Numbered from the stretch's first letter, positions 16,913-27,024 are shown. The stretch: DNA of 64,000 nt from Mesorhizobium sp. NZP2298 (GCF_013170825.1 NZ_CP033365.1:4662001-4726000), one strand, 5' to 3'. Translations and numbers: made by a program. The notes: generated by a model from the letters alone, not told the origin.

Positions 16913-16923
16913 AAATTGTCACC

Positions 16924-18336
16924 ATGACAAATTGGCTTCCAGATCTTAGCGCCAGCACCGGGCCGCTCTATCAACGCCTTGCGGACTCCATCGAAGCGGG
17001 CATCGACCAGGGCGTGATCGGTGCCGGAACAAAACTGCCGCCACAGCGCGACCTCGCCTACGACATCGGCGCCACCGTCGGCACGGTCGGCAGGGCCTAC
17101 CAATTGCTGCGCGAGCGCGGGCTGGTGAGCGGCGAAGTGGGCCGTGGAACCTATGTGCTTGGCCAGCACGCCGACGGCGTGAAGCCGGATGCGCCCGACG
17201 TCAGCGTGGAAGGCACCCGCACCGTCGATGCGCCACAGGACAAGCTGCGTTTCGACAGCACGGCGGCACCCGATGTCGGCCAGGGCACCATTGTTGCCGA
17301 TGTGCTGTCGCGCACCGCGCAAGATCATCCTCACGAGATTTCAAGCTATACGCGCGATTTTCCAACCCGCTGGTACGAAGCCGGCGCCCGCTGGCTGTTG
17401 CGAAACTCCTTCCGCCCAGCCGTCGACAGCATCGTTCCGACGCTCGGCACCCATGCCGCGGTGATGGCGGCGATCGCCGCACTCACCACGCCCGGCGACT
17501 ACGTCGCCTTCGAACACCTCACCTATTCGCAGATTTCCCGCAGTGCCGGGTTGATCGGCCGGCGCACCGCGCTGGTGGCATCGGATGACGAAGGTCTTGA
17601 TCCCGAGGATTTCGAGCGCGTCTGCGCGCAAAAACATCCCAGGATGATCTTCCTGATGCCGACTGCCAAGAACCCGACGCTGGTGACGCTGTCGGCGGCG
17701 CGCCGCGAGGCAATTGCGGGGATAGCGCGCGAATACAATGTCGTCCTGATCGAAGACGACCTCTACGGCAACCTCACCGACGACCCGACACCGCTGCTTG
17801 CCGAATTCGCGCCCGAACGCACCATCGTCGCCAGCGGCCTGTCGAAATCGGTGGCGGCCGGGGTGCGCGGCGGCTGGCTCTCCTGCCCCCCCGCCTATCG
17901 CCATCGTATCCGTGTCGCCCACAAGATGATGACCGGCGGCATGCCGTTCCTGCTGGCGGAGGTGAATGCCCGTCTGGTGCTCTCAGGCCAGGCCAGCGAA
18001 ATCCGCAAGCGCAGCATCGCCGAAATCGGCGCCCGCATCGCGATCGTGCGCGAGACGCTGGCCGGCTTCGCGTTCAAGTCACACGACAAGGTGCCCTTTG
18101 TCTGGCTGACTTTGCCCGATCCATGGCTTTCCGGCACCTTCAAGAATGCCTGCCTCGAGCACGGCGTGCTGATCGACGACGAGGACGAATTCAAGGCCGG
18201 CCGCTCCGAACAGGTCTTTCACGGCGTCCGCTTCGGCGTTTCGCAGCCGAGACAGCGCGGCGATGTCGCCGATGGCGTAGCGGTTCTGCGGCGCCTCCTC
18301 GATGAGGGCCGCGCCGGCTACGACAGCTTCTCCTGA
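16924..18336 (+). CDS. MocR/GntR-type PLP-dependent regulator
   Basis: A 470-residue MocR-family protein: an N-terminal GntR winged helix-turn-helix (about residues 10-80, with GPLYQRLADSIEAGIDQGVI and GTVGRAYQLLRERGLV) joined to a fold-type I aminotransferase domain. The PLP lysine is Lys308 in SGLSKSVAAGVRGGW; the Asp that contacts the pyridine nitrogen lies in IEDDLYGN near residue 279. Such proteins sense a PLP adduct and act on divergent genes. The neighbour is a DUF1127 gene, so its target is probably that gene and itself. There is no ribosome binding site before the ATG. Confidence 0.9.
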   Translation: MTNWLPDLSASTGPLYQRLADSIEAGIDQGVIGAGTKLPPQRDLAYDIGATVGTVGRAYQLLRERGLVSGEVGRGTYVLGQHADGVKPDAPDVSVEGTRTVDAPQDKLRFDSTAAPDVGQGTIVADVLSRTAQDHPHEISSYTRDFPTRWYEAGARWLLRNSFRPAVDSIVPTLGTHAAVMAAIAALTTPGDYVAFEHLTYSQISRSAGLIGRRTALVASDDEGLDPEDFERVCAQKHPRMIFLMPTAKNPTLVTLSAARREAIAGIAREYNVVLIEDDLYGNLTDDPTPLLAEFAPERTIVASGLSKSVAAGVRGGWLSCPPAYRHRIRVAHKMMTGGMPFLLAEVNARLVLSGQASEIRKRSIAEIGARIAIVRETLAGFAFKSHDKVPFVWLTLPDPWLSGTFKNACLEHGVLIDDEDEFKAGRSEQVFHGVRFGVSQPRQRGDVADGVAVLRRLLDEGRAGYDSFS

Positions 18337-18351
18337 GAGAGGCGGGCTCGA

Positions 18352-18516
18352 TCAGCCTTCGGCCTTGAAGTTGGCTGCTTCCTTCCTGGCCTTGTCCTTC
18401 CCGTGCTTTTCAGCCAATTCCTTGGCCTGCCCTGGCGAAACGTCCGTGGTCTCGGCAATATGCATCGCCTCCTTGTCCGAGAGGCGATTGTCTTTCTTGC
18501 CTTGCTTGGTAGCCAT
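18352..18516 (-). CDS. Small charged protein, DUF3606-like
   Basis: A 54-residue, lysine-rich protein. The centre, DKEAMHIAETTDVSPGQAKELAEKHG, resembles the helix-turn-helix-like core of DUF3606 proteins, but the match is weak. The ATG at 18516 has a strong AGGAG site 9 bases upstream, which supports this short gene over longer in-frame starts. Convergent with the MocR-type gene. Function unknown. Confidence 0.6.
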   Translation of the reverse strand: MATKQGKKDNRLSDKEAMHIAETTDVSPGQAKELAEKHGKDKARKEAANFKAEG

Positions 18517-18772
18517 GGTCCGGATCTCCTGTAATGGTCGCAGACCCAACGGCCGGGGCGCCATAGCGTTCCCCATTTGGCTTTGCATTCCTCATGGCGA
18601 TCTCGCCGGTGACCACTGGCACGGAGGGCGCCTGCACGGACCCTGATGCGGCTTACCCGGTCATCACCTTGTTGCTTTCTGTCTTTTTCCTCGCTCAACG
18701 GGTGTATCGGCCGCAAAGCTTGCGATATGAGGGGACTCAAAATCCCCGCTCCATGGACATAAATCGCCGCCC

Positions 18773-21004
18773 ATGACCATTTCCAATTCCGTGCCGATCA
18801 CCCCAGAGCTCATTGCAGCGCACGGGCTGAAGCCCGATGAGTATCAGCGCATCCTCGACCTCGTCGGACGCGAGCCGAGCTTCACCGAGCTCGGTATCTT
18901 TTCGGCGATGTGGAACGAGCACTGTTCCTACAAATCCTCCAAGAAGTGGCTGCGCACGCTGCCCACCACCGGGCCACAGGTCATCCAGGGCCCGGGCGAG
19001 AATGCCGGCGTGGTCGACATTGGCGACGGCGACTGCGTCGTCTTCAAGATGGAAAGCCACAACCACCCCTCTTTCATCGAGCCCTACCAGGGCGCGGCGA
19101 CCGGCGTCGGCGGCATTTTGCGCGACGTCTTCACCATGGGTGCACGGCCGATCGCGGCGATGAACGCGCTGCGCTTCGGTGCGCCGGACCATCCCAAGAC
19201 CAGGCATCTCGTCGCCGGTGTGGTTTCGGGCGTCGGCGGCTACGGCAATTCCTTCGGCGTGCCGACGGTCGGCGGCGAGGTCAATTTCGACGCCCGCTAC
19301 AACGGCAACATCCTGGTCAACGCCTTTGCCGCCGGTCTCGCCAAGACCAACGCCATCTTCCTTTCGGAAGCCAAGGGCGTCGGCCTGCCGGTCGTCTATC
19401 TCGGCGCCAAGACCGGCCGCGACGGCGTCGGCGGCGCCACCATGGCGTCAGCCGAATTCGACGACAAGATCGACGAGAAGCGCCCGACCGTGCAGGTCGG
19501 CGATCCCTTCACCGAAAAATGCCTGCTGGAGGCCTGCCTCGAACTGATGGCCTCGGGCGCCGTCATCGCCATCCAGGACATGGGCGCTGCCGGCCTCACC
19601 TGCTCGGCGGTCGAGATGGGCGCCAAGGGCGACCTCGGCATCGAGCTCGACCTCGACAAGGTGCCGGTGCGCGAAGAACGCATGAGCGCCTATGAGATGA
19701 TGCTGTCCGAAAGCCAGGAGCGCATGCTGATGGTGCTGCGCCCCGAGAAGGAAAAGGAAGCCGAGGCGATCTTCCACAAATGGGGTCTCGACTTCGCCAT
19801 CGTCGGCAAGACCACCAACGATCTGCGCTTCCGCGTTCTGCATCAAGGCGACCAGGTCGCCGACCTGCCGATCAAGGATCTCGGCGACAAGGCGCCGGAA
19901 TATGACCGGCCATGGATCGAGCCGAAGAAGCCGGCGCCGCTTGCCGCCAATGACGTTCCGCAGGCCGATATCGCGGACGCGCTGCTGAAACTGCTCGGCG
20001 GACCGGATCTGTCGTCGCGCCGCTGGGTGTGGGAGCAGTACGACACGCTGATCCAGGGCAATTCGCTGCAGCTTCCCGGCGGCGATGCCGGCGTGGTGCG
20101 AGTGGAAGGCCATGCGACCAAGGCGCTCGCCTTTTCGTCCGACGTGACGCCGCGCTATTGCGAGGCCGATCCCTATGAGGGCGGCAAGCAGGCGGTGGCC
20201 GAATGCTGGCGAAACCTGACCGCCACCGGGGCCTTACCGCTGGCCGCCACCGACAACCTCAATTTCGGCAACCCGGAACGGCCCGAGATCATGGGCCAGC
20301 TGGTCGGCGCGGTGAAGGGCATCGGCGATGCCTGCCGCGCGCTCGGCTTTCCGATCGTGTCCGGCAATGTCTCGCTCTACAACGAGACCAACGGCCAGGG
20401 CATCCTGCCGACACCGACCATTGGCGGCGTCGGCCTGATACCAGACTGGTCGAAGATGGTGCGGATCGGCTTTGCCGCGCAAGACCAAATGATCCTGCTG
20501 GTCGGCGCCCCCGCCGCCTGGGGAACGCATCTTGGCCAGTCTGTCTATTTCAGGGACATCCATGGCCGCACGGACGGTCCGCCGCCGCCGGTCGACCTCG
20601 CTCATGAGAAGCGTGTCGGCGACCATGTTCGCTCGTTGATCGCGTCCGGCATCGTCACGGCGGCACATGACGTTTCCGATGGCGGCATCGCCGTGGCGCT
20701 AGCCGAAATGGCGATGGCGTCTGGCATCGGCGCGACCGTTCCCGGCCTTGTCGGGACGGATCCGATCCCGGTCTGGTTCGGCGAGGACCAGGGCCGCTAT
20801 CTCCTGACGCTGTCGATCGACCCGCATGGCGAGGAATGGGACGCCATCCGCAAGCAGCAGGGCGAACTCGGCATCTTCGCGCCGTGGATCGGCTCGACCG
20901 GTGGCGATGCGCTGAAGCTTGGCGACGCCAGGGCAATCCCTGTCAGCGACCTGACCGCCGCCCACGAAGGCTGGTTCCCGCGCTTCATGGACCAAGCCAG
21001 TTGA
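18773..21004 (+). CDS. purL: Phosphoribosylformylglycinamidine synthase, large subunit PurL
   Basis: A 743-residue PurL of the short type that works with PurS and PurQ to turn FGAR into FGAM. Visible are the start [20 protein letters not shown], the [12 protein letters not shown] block with the catalytic histidine, the [20 protein letters not shown] loop, and the second AIRS-like half ([42 protein letters not shown]). It is separated from purQ by about 4 kb of unrelated genes. Its stop overlaps the start of a small membrane protein gene (TTGA). Confidence 0.95.
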   Translation: MTISNSVPITPELIAAHGLKPDEYQRILDLVGREPSFTELGIFSAMWNEHCSYKSSKKWLRTLPTTGPQVIQGPGENAGVVDIGDGDCVVFKMESHNHPSFIEPYQGAATGVGGILRDVFTMGARPIAAMNALRFGAPDHPKTRHLVAGVVSGVGGYGNSFGVPTVGGEVNFDARYNGNILVNAFAAGLAKTNAIFLSEAKGVGLPVVYLGAKTGRDGVGGATMASAEFDDKIDEKRPTVQVGDPFTEKCLLEACLELMASGAVIAIQDMGAAGLTCSAVEMGAKGDLGIELDLDKVPVREERMSAYEMMLSESQERMLMVLRPEKEKEAEAIFHKWGLDFAIVGKTTNDLRFRVLHQGDQVADLPIKDLGDKAPEYDRPWIEPKKPAPLAANDVPQADIADALLKLLGGPDLSSRRWVWEQYDTLIQGNSLQLPGGDAGVVRVEGHATKALAFSSDVTPRYCEADPYEGGKQAVAECWRNLTATGALPLAATDNLNFGNPERPEIMGQLVGAVKGIGDACRALGFPIVSGNVSLYNETNGQGILPTPTIGGVGLIPDWSKMVRIGFAAQDQMILLVGAPAAWGTHLGQSVYFRDIHGRTDGPPPPVDLAHEKRVGDHVRSLIASGIVTAAHDVSDGGIAVALAEMAMASGIGATVPGLVGTDPIPVWFGEDQGRYLLTLSIDPHGEEWDAIRKQQGELGIFAPWIGSTGGDALKLGDARAIPVSDLTAAHEGWFPRFMDQAS

Positions 21005-21525
21005 GCACACTGGCTGGCCGGGCGCTGCTCGCAGTCGTCTTCTGGCCGTCGCTGTTCTTCTTCTGGTTTCTCGGGCCGTTCGTCTTCTTCCTGCTGTCGA
21101 CGACATCGAGCGAAGTTTGCCCCAGGCTGGAAACGCGCGCCGAATTCCTTGACGCTGCCAATGGCACGTTTCCGATGCTGGCCCTGCAGACCCTCCTTTA
21201 TGCCGTTCCGATCGCCTGCCTGGTGCTCTGGAGCCGGCTTTTGCCGGATCCAGCCCGGACGAGGCACATCGTCACCTGCATCAAGCTTTTCGCCGTCGCG
21301 GCCGTCATGGGAGCCCTGTGGGAATATGGCTCTTCGCTGGTCTGCAATGGTTACGGCCAACCGTTCTTTTCGCCCGCCTGGCAAATGACCGCCTATCTGC
21401 CGATCGCCAATCTGGCGGTCAACCTCCCCCTCTACGTGCTGGTCTTCAGCCTCGGCCGCGCCTTCTCGATGCGCGAAGACGACCCTGCGGCCGACGCGAA
21501 CCGTCCGGACGAAAATGCGGCCTAG
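21001..21525 (+). CDS. Membrane protein of unknown function, coupled to purL
   Basis: A 174-residue protein with about four membrane segments (roughly residues 5-33, 56-78, 86-108 and 125-148). The start is placed at the TTG at 21001 that overlaps the purL stop (TTGA); an upstream ATG in the same frame lies within purL and encodes no hydrophobic sequence. Two cysteines (in SSEVCPRLE and SSLVCNGYG) are predicted to be outside the membrane. No family recognised. Confidence 0.65.
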   Translation: MSTLAGRALLAVVFWPSLFFFWFLGPFVFFLLSTTSSEVCPRLETRAEFLDAANGTFPMLALQTLLYAVPIACLVLWSRLLPDPARTRHIVTCIKLFAVAAVMGALWEYGSSLVCNGYGQPFFSPAWQMTAYLPIANLAVNLPLYVLVFSLGRAFSMREDDPAADANRPDENAA

Positions 21526-21642
21526 GCGACAATCGCGCCAGTGCCGACGGAACGGCTTCAATCCCGGCCGGAAAGGCTTTAGGTTTACCCCGACTCTCAT
21601 CGCACGGGCGCGTGGCCGCCCGCCCGAAACAGGAATTCTGCA

Positions 21643-21876
21643 ATGGCAATGGACGCCCGCGACATCGAAAAACTGATCAAGGACGGCATACCTGATGCCC
21701 GCGTAACGATCCGCGACCTCGCCGGCGATGGCGACCATTACGCGGCCGAAGTCGTCGCCGAGAGCTTTCGGGGAAAAAGCCGCGTCCAGCAGCACCAGAT
21801 GGTCTATGACGCGCTGAAGGGCAATATGGGCGGCGTGCTGCACGCCCTTGCCCTGCAGACCAGCGTCCCCGACTGA
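21643..21876 (+). CDS. BolA family protein
   Basis: A 77-residue BolA-type protein, beginning MDARDIEKLIKDGIPDARVT and containing the conserved FRGKSRVQQHQMVYDALKG helix with the invariant histidine. BolA proteins bind monothiol glutaredoxins through a shared [2Fe-2S] cluster and take part in iron-sulfur trafficking. The next gene encodes just such a glutaredoxin, 153 bases downstream, so the two probably work as a pair. Confidence 0.9.
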   Translation: MAMDARDIEKLIKDGIPDARVTIRDLAGDGDHYAAEVVAESFRGKSRVQQHQMVYDALKGNMGGVLHALALQTSVPD

Positions 21877-22029
21877 GGCAGTTCCAGCCAATACCCGCTT
21901 GGCCCAATACGGCCCATCCTTTGCGCCATTTCGGCCATGGCGCGGCTAATGTCTTGTTTCGGGCAACCTATGGGTTTATCTGAAAGACATGCTTCGAGCC
22001 TGACTCCCACAGGCGTGAAAGGATGTTCC

Positions 22030-22365
22030 ATGAGCGGTATCAACGACTACATCGACAATGAAGTGAAGGGCAACGACGTCGTCCTTTTCATGAAGGGCAC
22101 GCCCGGTTTTCCGCAATGCGGTTTTTCCGGCCAGGTTGTCCAGATCCTCGACTATATCGGCGCCGACTACAAAGGCGTGAATGTCCTGGACTCGGCTGAA
22201 CTGCGCCAGGGCATCAAGGACTACTCCAACTGGCCGACGATCCCTCAGCTCTACGTCAAGGGCGAATTCGTCGGCGGCTGCGACATTATCCGCGAGATGT
22301 TCCAGGCCGGCGAGTTGCAGACCTTCCTGGTCGAGAAGGGCGTGAGCGTCAAAGGCGCCGCCTGA
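22030..22365 (+). CDS. grxD: Monothiol glutaredoxin, Grx4 family
   Basis: A 111-residue monothiol glutaredoxin with the active site CGFS (Cys30 to Ser33), then [20 protein letters not shown], which forms the glutathione site. It binds a glutathione-ligated [2Fe-2S] cluster and passes it on. It pairs with the adjacent BolA protein. The ATG at 22030 gives the normal family length; a hairpin terminator follows at 22460. Confidence 0.93.
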   Translation: MSGINDYIDNEVKGNDVVLFMKGTPGFPQCGFSGQVVQILDYIGADYKGVNVLDSAELRQGIKDYSNWPTIPQLYVKGEFVGGCDIIREMFQAGELQTFLVEKGVSVKGAA

Positions 22366-22459
22366 TTTCGGTTTCCAGGTCCGTCGTAGCGACCGCGCTG
22401 AGTATCGGGTAGCCCCACCTCGGCAATTTTTATGTCACGATATCGGGACCAACGAGCCA

Positions 22460-22490
22460 ATGCGCCGGCCCGCCGGCGCATTTTTGCTTT
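22460..22490 (+). terminator. Rho-independent terminator downstream of grxD
   Basis: ATGCGCCGG and CCGGCGCAT pair across a CCCG loop, followed by TTTTTGCTTT. It is about 95 bases after the grxD stop. Confidence 0.8.
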
Positions 22491-22594
22491 GGAGCGTTTC
22501 ACCGTTTCATGGAAACGGCGAACCGCTCCAACTCTTTGTTTTGACGCAATTCCGGACGGAAAACCGCCCACACTTTTCCTGGAATTGCTCTAGA
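22491..22594 (+). repeat. Intergenic repeat family B, copy 2
   Basis: It shares with copy 1 the core CGCAATTCCGGACGGAAA and the end CTTTTCCTGGAATTGCTCTAGA. The left part is an extended stem built from GGAGCGTTTC.CCGTTTC and GAAACGG.GAACCGCTCC. It ends 14 bases before the GTG of the exporter gene and begins right after the grxD terminator. Confidence 0.75.
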
Positions 22595-22608
22595 AGATCG
22601 GACTTGCC

Positions 22609-23877
22609 GTGGATCAGCAATCATCAGCGCCGCAATCGGCAAGCAAACTGCCTATTCCGCGCTGGGAGTTCATTGCGCTGTGCGCAGCGCTGATGGCGCT
22701 GAATTCTCTGGCCATCGACATCATGCTGCCGGCGCTGCAGCAGATCGGCGCCTCGCTCGGCGTCGAGAATGAAAATCACCGGCAATATGTGGTCACCGCC
22801 TACATTCTGGGTTTTGGTGGCGGCCAACTGTTCTTCGGACCGATATCGGATCGTTTCGGCCGCCGCTCGCCGCTTGTCGCGGGCCTGATCATCTATGTGG
22901 CGGCGGCTGCGGCGGCAGCCATCGCGCCGAGCTTTGAAACCCTGCTGATATGTCGTGCCGTGCAAGGCATTGGCGCGGCCGCCACCCGCGTCATCGCGGT
23001 CTCGATCGTGCGCGATACATTCGACGGCCGGCGCATGGCCGAAGTCATGTCCCTGATCTTCATGGTGTTCATGGCGATACCGGTCATCGCGCCCGGCATC
23101 GGCCAGTTCATCATGCTGTTCGCGACCTGGCACTACATCTTCGTCACCATGGCCGTCGGCGCGCTGATCGTGTCGGCGTGGTCGCTGCTGCGTCTGCCTG
23201 AAACGCTGCGCCCCGAATATCGCCGGTCCCTGACGGTCTCCTCCGTCGTCGGTGGATTCCGCATCGTGCTCACCAATCGCATCGCGCTCTGCTATGCCTT
23301 TGCCAGCACCTTCGTCTTCGCCGCCATGTTCGGCTTCATCGCCTCGGCGCAGCAGATCTATGTCGACATCTTCCATGTCGGCGAGATGTTCCCGGTCATC
23401 TTCGCCGGTGTCGCGGGCGTGCTCGCCTTCTCCAATTTTCTGAACTCACGCCTTGTCGGCCGTATCGGCATGCGCCGGCTGTCGCAGGGCGCCCTGCTTT
23501 TGTTTCTGGTCATCAGCCTGGCCTGGCTGATCGTTTCGCTGGAAATCAAGATGCCGCTCTGGCTGTTCATCACCTTCTTTGCCAGCGCCATGCTTCCCTT
23601 CGGCGCGCTTGGCGCCAATTTCAACGCATTGGCCATGGAGCCGCTCGGCCAACTGGCCGGCACGGCGTCATCCATCCTGGGTTTCATGCAGACGTTTCTC
23701 GGCGGCATTCTCGGCACGCTGATCGGCCAGGCGTTCAACGGCACGGTGACGCCGCTTGCCGCCGGCTTCTGCAGCGTCTCGGTCGCGGCGCTGCTAATGA
23801 TCCTGATCGCCGAGCGCGGCAAGATGTTCCAGCCGCACAACCCACCCGTTTCAGGCCACATCACCGACCTGCACTAG
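22609..23877 (+). CDS. Bcr/CflA family drug exporter (MFS)
   Basis: A 422-residue major facilitator with 12 predicted membrane segments. The family motif A, GPISDRFGRRSPL, is at residues 77-89, with the charged DRFGRR loop between segments 2 and 3; ALNSLAIDIMLPAL in segment 1 is typical of Bcr/CflA drug-proton antiporters. The GTG start gives a short cytoplasmic N-terminus. Substrate unknown (bicyclomycin, sulfonamides or others in known members). Confidence 0.85.
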   Translation: MDQQSSAPQSASKLPIPRWEFIALCAALMALNSLAIDIMLPALQQIGASLGVENENHRQYVVTAYILGFGGGQLFFGPISDRFGRRSPLVAGLIIYVAAAAAAAIAPSFETLLICRAVQGIGAAATRVIAVSIVRDTFDGRRMAEVMSLIFMVFMAIPVIAPGIGQFIMLFATWHYIFVTMAVGALIVSAWSLLRLPETLRPEYRRSLTVSSVVGGFRIVLTNRIALCYAFASTFVFAAMFGFIASAQQIYVDIFHVGEMFPVIFAGVAGVLAFSNFLNSRLVGRIGMRRLSQGALLLFLVISLAWLIVSLEIKMPLWLFITFFASAMLPFGALGANFNALAMEPLGQLAGTASSILGFMQTFLGGILGTLIGQAFNGTVTPLAAGFCSVSVAALLMILIAERGKMFQPHNPPVSGHITDLH

Positions 23878-23905
23878 ATCCTGCCGTCTGCCGCAGGAAT
23901 TAATC

Positions 23906-24733
23906 CTACTCGGCCCACAGTTCGCGGCGCAGTTCCCGCCAGCTCTCCTTGTCGGGAGCGACCAGCAGGCCGCCGCCGACATGCGACGGCAGGTAAGGAC
24001 TGCCGTCGAAGCGCGCGGCATGGCCGCCGGCTTCGGCATGGATCAGCGCACCGGCGAGATGATCCCAGGGCATCAGCTTGTTGTAGACGACGAAATGGCC
24101 ATGGCCGCTGGCCAGCAAGCGGTATTCGTGGGCGGCGCAGCGGTAGTTGAACTGCGACAGCGTCTTGGTCTGGTTGCAGGCCAGTCGCGTGCGGTCCGGC
24201 TCGGCCATGTATTGCCATGAGACCGCGCCGGTCATCTCGGAGATCGGCACACTTGCGGCAACCCGCACCCGCTCCAGGGTACCATGGGCATGGCGGATAT
24301 GGCTGCCGGCGCCCTTGGCGCCGATCAGCCAATCCTTGCCGACCGGATCGTGGATGATACCGGCGACCGTTTCCCCCTTGACCACGACGGCAAGCATGAC
24401 ACCAAACAGCGGCACACCGGAGGCGAAATTGAAGGTGCCGTCGACCGGATCTATGACGAAAGCCAGATTGGCATCCCCCAAACCGTCGAGCAGCGCCGGG
24501 TCGTCGGAACAGGCTTCCTCGCCGACAACCATGGCTCCGGGATAACGCTGGCGCAGCCTGGCGGTGATCAACCGCTCGGCGTTGACGTCCGCTTCCGTCA
24601 CCAGATCGGCGGCGGAGGTCTTCTGTCTGATGTCGCCATCGCCCAGCCGGCGAAAGTGGGGCATGATTTCGGTGTCGGCCACCTCGGCCAGCAGGCTGGC
24701 CAGCCAGTCGATCGCGTTGTCGTCAAATGTCAT
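23906..24733 (-). CDS. Inositol monophosphatase family protein
   Basis: A 275-residue Mg-dependent, lithium-sensitive-type phosphatase. Metal-binding motifs are Glu72-Glu73 in VVGEEA, DPVDGT at 95-100 and Trp223-Asp224 in [11 protein letters not shown]. Members act on inositol phosphates, histidinol phosphate or 3'-phosphoadenosine phosphates; this sequence alone does not decide. It overlaps the end of ttcA by 11 bases, so it is cotranscribed with and translated after ttcA. Confidence 0.88.
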   Translation of the reverse strand: MTFDDNAIDWLASLLAEVADTEIMPHFRRLGDGDIRQKTSAADLVTEADVNAERLITARLRQRYPGAMVVGEEACSDDPALLDGLGDANLAFVIDPVDGTFNFASGVPLFGVMLAVVVKGETVAGIIHDPVGKDWLIGAKGAGSHIRHAHGTLERVRVAASVPISEMTGAVSWQYMAEPDRTRLACNQTKTLSQFNYRCAAHEYRLLASGHGHFVVYNKLMPWDHLAGALIHAEAGGHAARFDGSPYLPSHVGGGLLVAPDKESWRELRRELWAE

Positions 24734-25610
24734 CTGAAGCGTCTTGTCCTGTGATGAGGGTCTGGTTCAGCGCGGCGAAGTCGAAAAGTTTCCTGTCGAG
24801 CAGATGTGACGGCCTGGCGTTGGACAGCGCGCGGATCATCGTGTCCTTGCGGCCGGGCATGCGCTTTTCGATGTCTTCCAGCATCGCCTTCATGGCGTTG
24901 CGCTGGAGGCCTTCCTGGCTGCCGCACAGGTCGCAAGGGATGATCGGGAACCGCATCGCCGCGGCGAATTTTTCGAGATCGATCTCGGCGCTGTAGCTCA
25001 GTGGCCGCAGCACCATGACGTCGCCTTCGTCATTGAGCAGCTTTGGCGGCATGGCGGCGAGGCGGCCGCCATGGAACAGGTTCATGAAGAAGGTCTCGAG
25101 AATATCCTCGCGATGATGGCCGAGCACCAGCGCCGAACAGCCCTCCTCCCGCGCGATGCGGTAGAGATGGCCGCGCCGCAGCCGCGAGCAGAGCGAGCAA
25201 TAGGTGCTGCCCTGCGGCAGCTTGTCGGTGACGACGGAATAGGTGTCCTGGTACTCGATGCGGTGCGCAATGCCATTGGCGTTGAGGTAGTCTGGCAGGA
25301 TGTGCTTGGGAAAATTCGGCTGGCCCTGGTCGAGATTGCAGGCCAGCAACTCGACCGGCAGCAGCCCGCGCCATTTGAGATCGAGCAAGATGGCGAGCAG
25401 GCCGTAGGAATCCTTGCCGCCCGACAGCGCGACCAGCCAGCGCTGGCCCGGCTCCACCATCGAAAAATCCTCGATCGCCTGGCGGGTCAGCCGCAGCAGC
25501 CGCTTGCGCAATTTGCTGAATTCGACCGAGGATGGCACATCGGCGAACAGCGGATGCGAGCCGCCTTCGGCGACCGGTTCAAGCGTCTCGATGTCTGGCA
25601 GCATATTCAT
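24723..25610 (-). CDS. ttcA: tRNA 2-thiocytidine synthetase TtcA
   Basis: A 295-residue TtcA, which thiolates cytidine 32 of certain tRNAs using ATP. The PP-loop SGGKDS is at residues 63-68. The cysteines that hold the iron-sulfur cluster are in CSLC (138 and 141) and CDLC (226 and 229). Size and motif spacing are normal. It needs the cysteine desulfurase route, consistent with the SUF genes elsewhere in the window. It overlaps the IMPase-family gene. Confidence 0.93.
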   Translation of the reverse strand: MNMLPDIETLEPVAEGGSHPLFADVPSSVEFSKLRKRLLRLTRQAIEDFSMVEPGQRWLVALSGGKDSYGLLAILLDLKWRGLLPVELLACNLDQGQPNFPKHILPDYLNANGIAHRIEYQDTYSVVTDKLPQGSTYCSLCSRLRRGHLYRIAREEGCSALVLGHHREDILETFFMNLFHGGRLAAMPPKLLNDEGDVMVLRPLSYSAEIDLEKFAAAMRFPIIPCDLCGSQEGLQRNAMKAMLEDIEKRMPGRKDTMIRALSNARPSHLLDRKLFDFAALNQTLITGQDASDDI

Positions 25611-25697
25611 GGCGCAGCGGCCCCGGAGATGTGACGTCCGCCCGGATTAGCGCATCGGCCGGAAAATCGAAACGGCAAAGCGGGATGCCAGAAACAA

Positions 25698-25727
25698 AAA
25701 GGCCGCCTCGAGGGCGGCCTTTCAGAT
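25698..25727 (-). terminator. Rho-independent terminator of rpsD
   Basis: AAAGGCCGCC and GGCGGCCTTT (25698-25722) form a 10-base-pair stem. On the minus strand the stem is followed by TTTTTG. It lies just after the rpsD stop at 25746. Confidence 0.85.
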
Positions 25728-25745
25728 ATCGCAGAAAGCGTTCGC

Positions 25746-26363
25746 TTAACGCGAATAGAATTCGACGACCAGGTTCGGCTCCATCTGGACGGCGAACGGA
25801 ACGTCCGCCAGGCCGGGAATGCGCGAGAAGGTCGCGACCATCTTGTTATGATCGGCTTCGATGTAATCCGGCACGTCGCGCTCGGCGAGGCCGACCGATT
25901 CCAGGACGATGACCAGCTGCTTCGACTTTTCGCGCACTTCGATGACGTCGCCCGGCTTGCAGCGGTACGAGCCGATGTTGACGCGCTTGCCGTTGACGTT
26001 GACGTGGCCGTGGTTGACGAACTGACGGGCCGCGAAAATGGTCGGCACGAACTTGGCGCGGTAGACGACCGCGTCGAGACGCGATTCGAGCAGGCCGATC
26101 AGGTTCTCCGAGGTGTCGCCCTTGCGGCGGTCCGCCTCTTCGTAGACCTTGCGGAACTGCTTTTCCGAAACGTCGCCATAGTGACCCTTCAGCTTCTGCT
26201 TGGCGCGCAGCTGCAGGCCGAAATCGGAAAGCTTGCCCTTGCGGCGCTGGCCATGCTGGCCGGGACCGTATTCACGCTTGTTGACCGGGGACTTCGGGCG
26301 GCCCCAGATGTTTTCGCCGAGACGGCGGTCGATCTTGTATTTCGCGGATTCGCGCTTGCTCAT
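25746..26363 (-). CDS. rpsD: 30S ribosomal protein S4
   Basis: A 205-residue S4, one of the two proteins that start 30S assembly by binding the 5' domain of 16S rRNA. It begins [20 protein letters not shown] and has the alphaproteobacterial [18 protein letters not shown] segment and an S4 RNA-binding domain ([20 protein letters not shown], then [16 protein letters not shown]). The start at 26363 is preferred over an ATG 5 codons upstream because it matches family N-termini. It is a single-gene unit here, with its own leader hairpin and terminator. Confidence 0.97.
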   Translation of the reverse strand: MSKRESAKYKIDRRLGENIWGRPKSPVNKREYGPGQHGQRRKGKLSDFGLQLRAKQKLKGHYGDVSEKQFRKVYEEADRRKGDTSENLIGLLESRLDAVVYRAKFVPTIFAARQFVNHGHVNVNGKRVNIGSYRCKPGDVIEVREKSKQLVIVLESVGLAERDVPDYIEADHNKMVATFSRIPGLADVPFAVQMEPNLVVEFYSR

Positions 26364-26739
26364 CGCATTCCCTTTCAAAACAACACACCCGGCACCTCAT
26401 GGTCCGGGTGAAGGAAACGCGCCCTCCTCTGGCCTCCGTTTTCGAGACCTGACAGGGTTTTCCCACGCAACGCGGCGGAAAACCCACGGGACACGTCAGT
26501 TCAAACAAAACCAGAAACAACCAAGGCAACCGGTCTTGCGCATATAAAACAAACACCGGACATCGCTGCCCGGCGTTGGCGGCTGGTTAAACCGAGATTT
26601 AACCGGTGTCAAGCTTCCGTCTAGCTTGTCATTGGCGCAACCATATAAGGTTGACGACGTTGAGCAATGCCGGATGTGGCGGGAGGTTTTTACGCCAACG
26701 GCACCAGGAAGGGACTGGAGCTAGAGGAGTTCAGTTAGC
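26364..26739. other. Gap between divergent rpsD and a small-protein gene
   Basis: About 376 bases without a gene. Besides the rpsD leader hairpin (26386-26410) it holds an inverted repeat GGTTAAA-CCGAGA-TTTAACC at 26585-26604, near the middle, which could be an operator or part of a promoter. An AGAGGAG ribosome binding site lies just before the start at 26740. I see no other coding sequence or RNA. Confidence 0.5.
26386..26410 (-). promoter_or_regulatory. Leader hairpin of rpsD mRNA
   Basis: Read on the minus strand, CACCCGG and CCGGGTG pair, and inside them ACC and GGT pair around ATGA with one bulged G. The hairpin is followed by the U-rich TGTTGTTTTG and ends 22 bases before the rpsD ATG. 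This could be an attenuator or an S4 autoregulatory site, as S4 represses its own translation in other bacteria. The function is inferred. Confidence 0.45.
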
Positions 26740-26937
26740 ATGAAGAAGTTCTTCCTTACCCTGGCCGGTGCCGCGGTACTGGCCGGATCGATGGCGGTTG
26801 CGCCGGAGCCGGCGATGGCCCGTCATTGGCACGGCCACAAACAGGTCTGCCGGGTCATCGTCAAGAAGAGGGTGGTGTGGCGGCACGGCCATCGCAAGGT
26901 GATCGTGCAGAAGGTGCGGCGTTGCCACCGCTGGTAA
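26740..26937 (+). CDS. Small secreted basic, histidine-rich protein
   Basis: A 65-residue protein with a clear signal peptide (residues 1-27, ending PAMA-R) and a mature part of about 38 residues rich in His, Arg, Lys and Val, including HWHGHK, KKRVVWRHGHRK and RCHRW. Two cysteines could form a disulfide, and the histidines could bind metal. A strong AGAGGAG site and a following terminator support it as a real single gene. Function unknown. Confidence 0.75.
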   Translation: MKKFFLTLAGAAVLAGSMAVAPEPAMARHWHGHKQVCRVIVKKRVVWRHGHRKVIVQKVRRCHRW

Positions 26938-26960
26938 GGCGGACAAAGCAGTAATCCGAG

Positions 26961-26990
26961 AGGGCCAGCGAACTGTCGCTGGCCCTTTTC
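26961..26990 (+). terminator. Rho-independent terminator after the small secreted protein gene
   Basis: AGGGCCAGCGA and TCGCTGGCCCT pair perfectly over an ACTG loop (26961-26986), followed by TTTTC. Confidence 0.85.
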
Positions 26991-27024
26991 ATTCAATGAG
27001 TGCCGGAGCGTGGCTTCAAACCCT

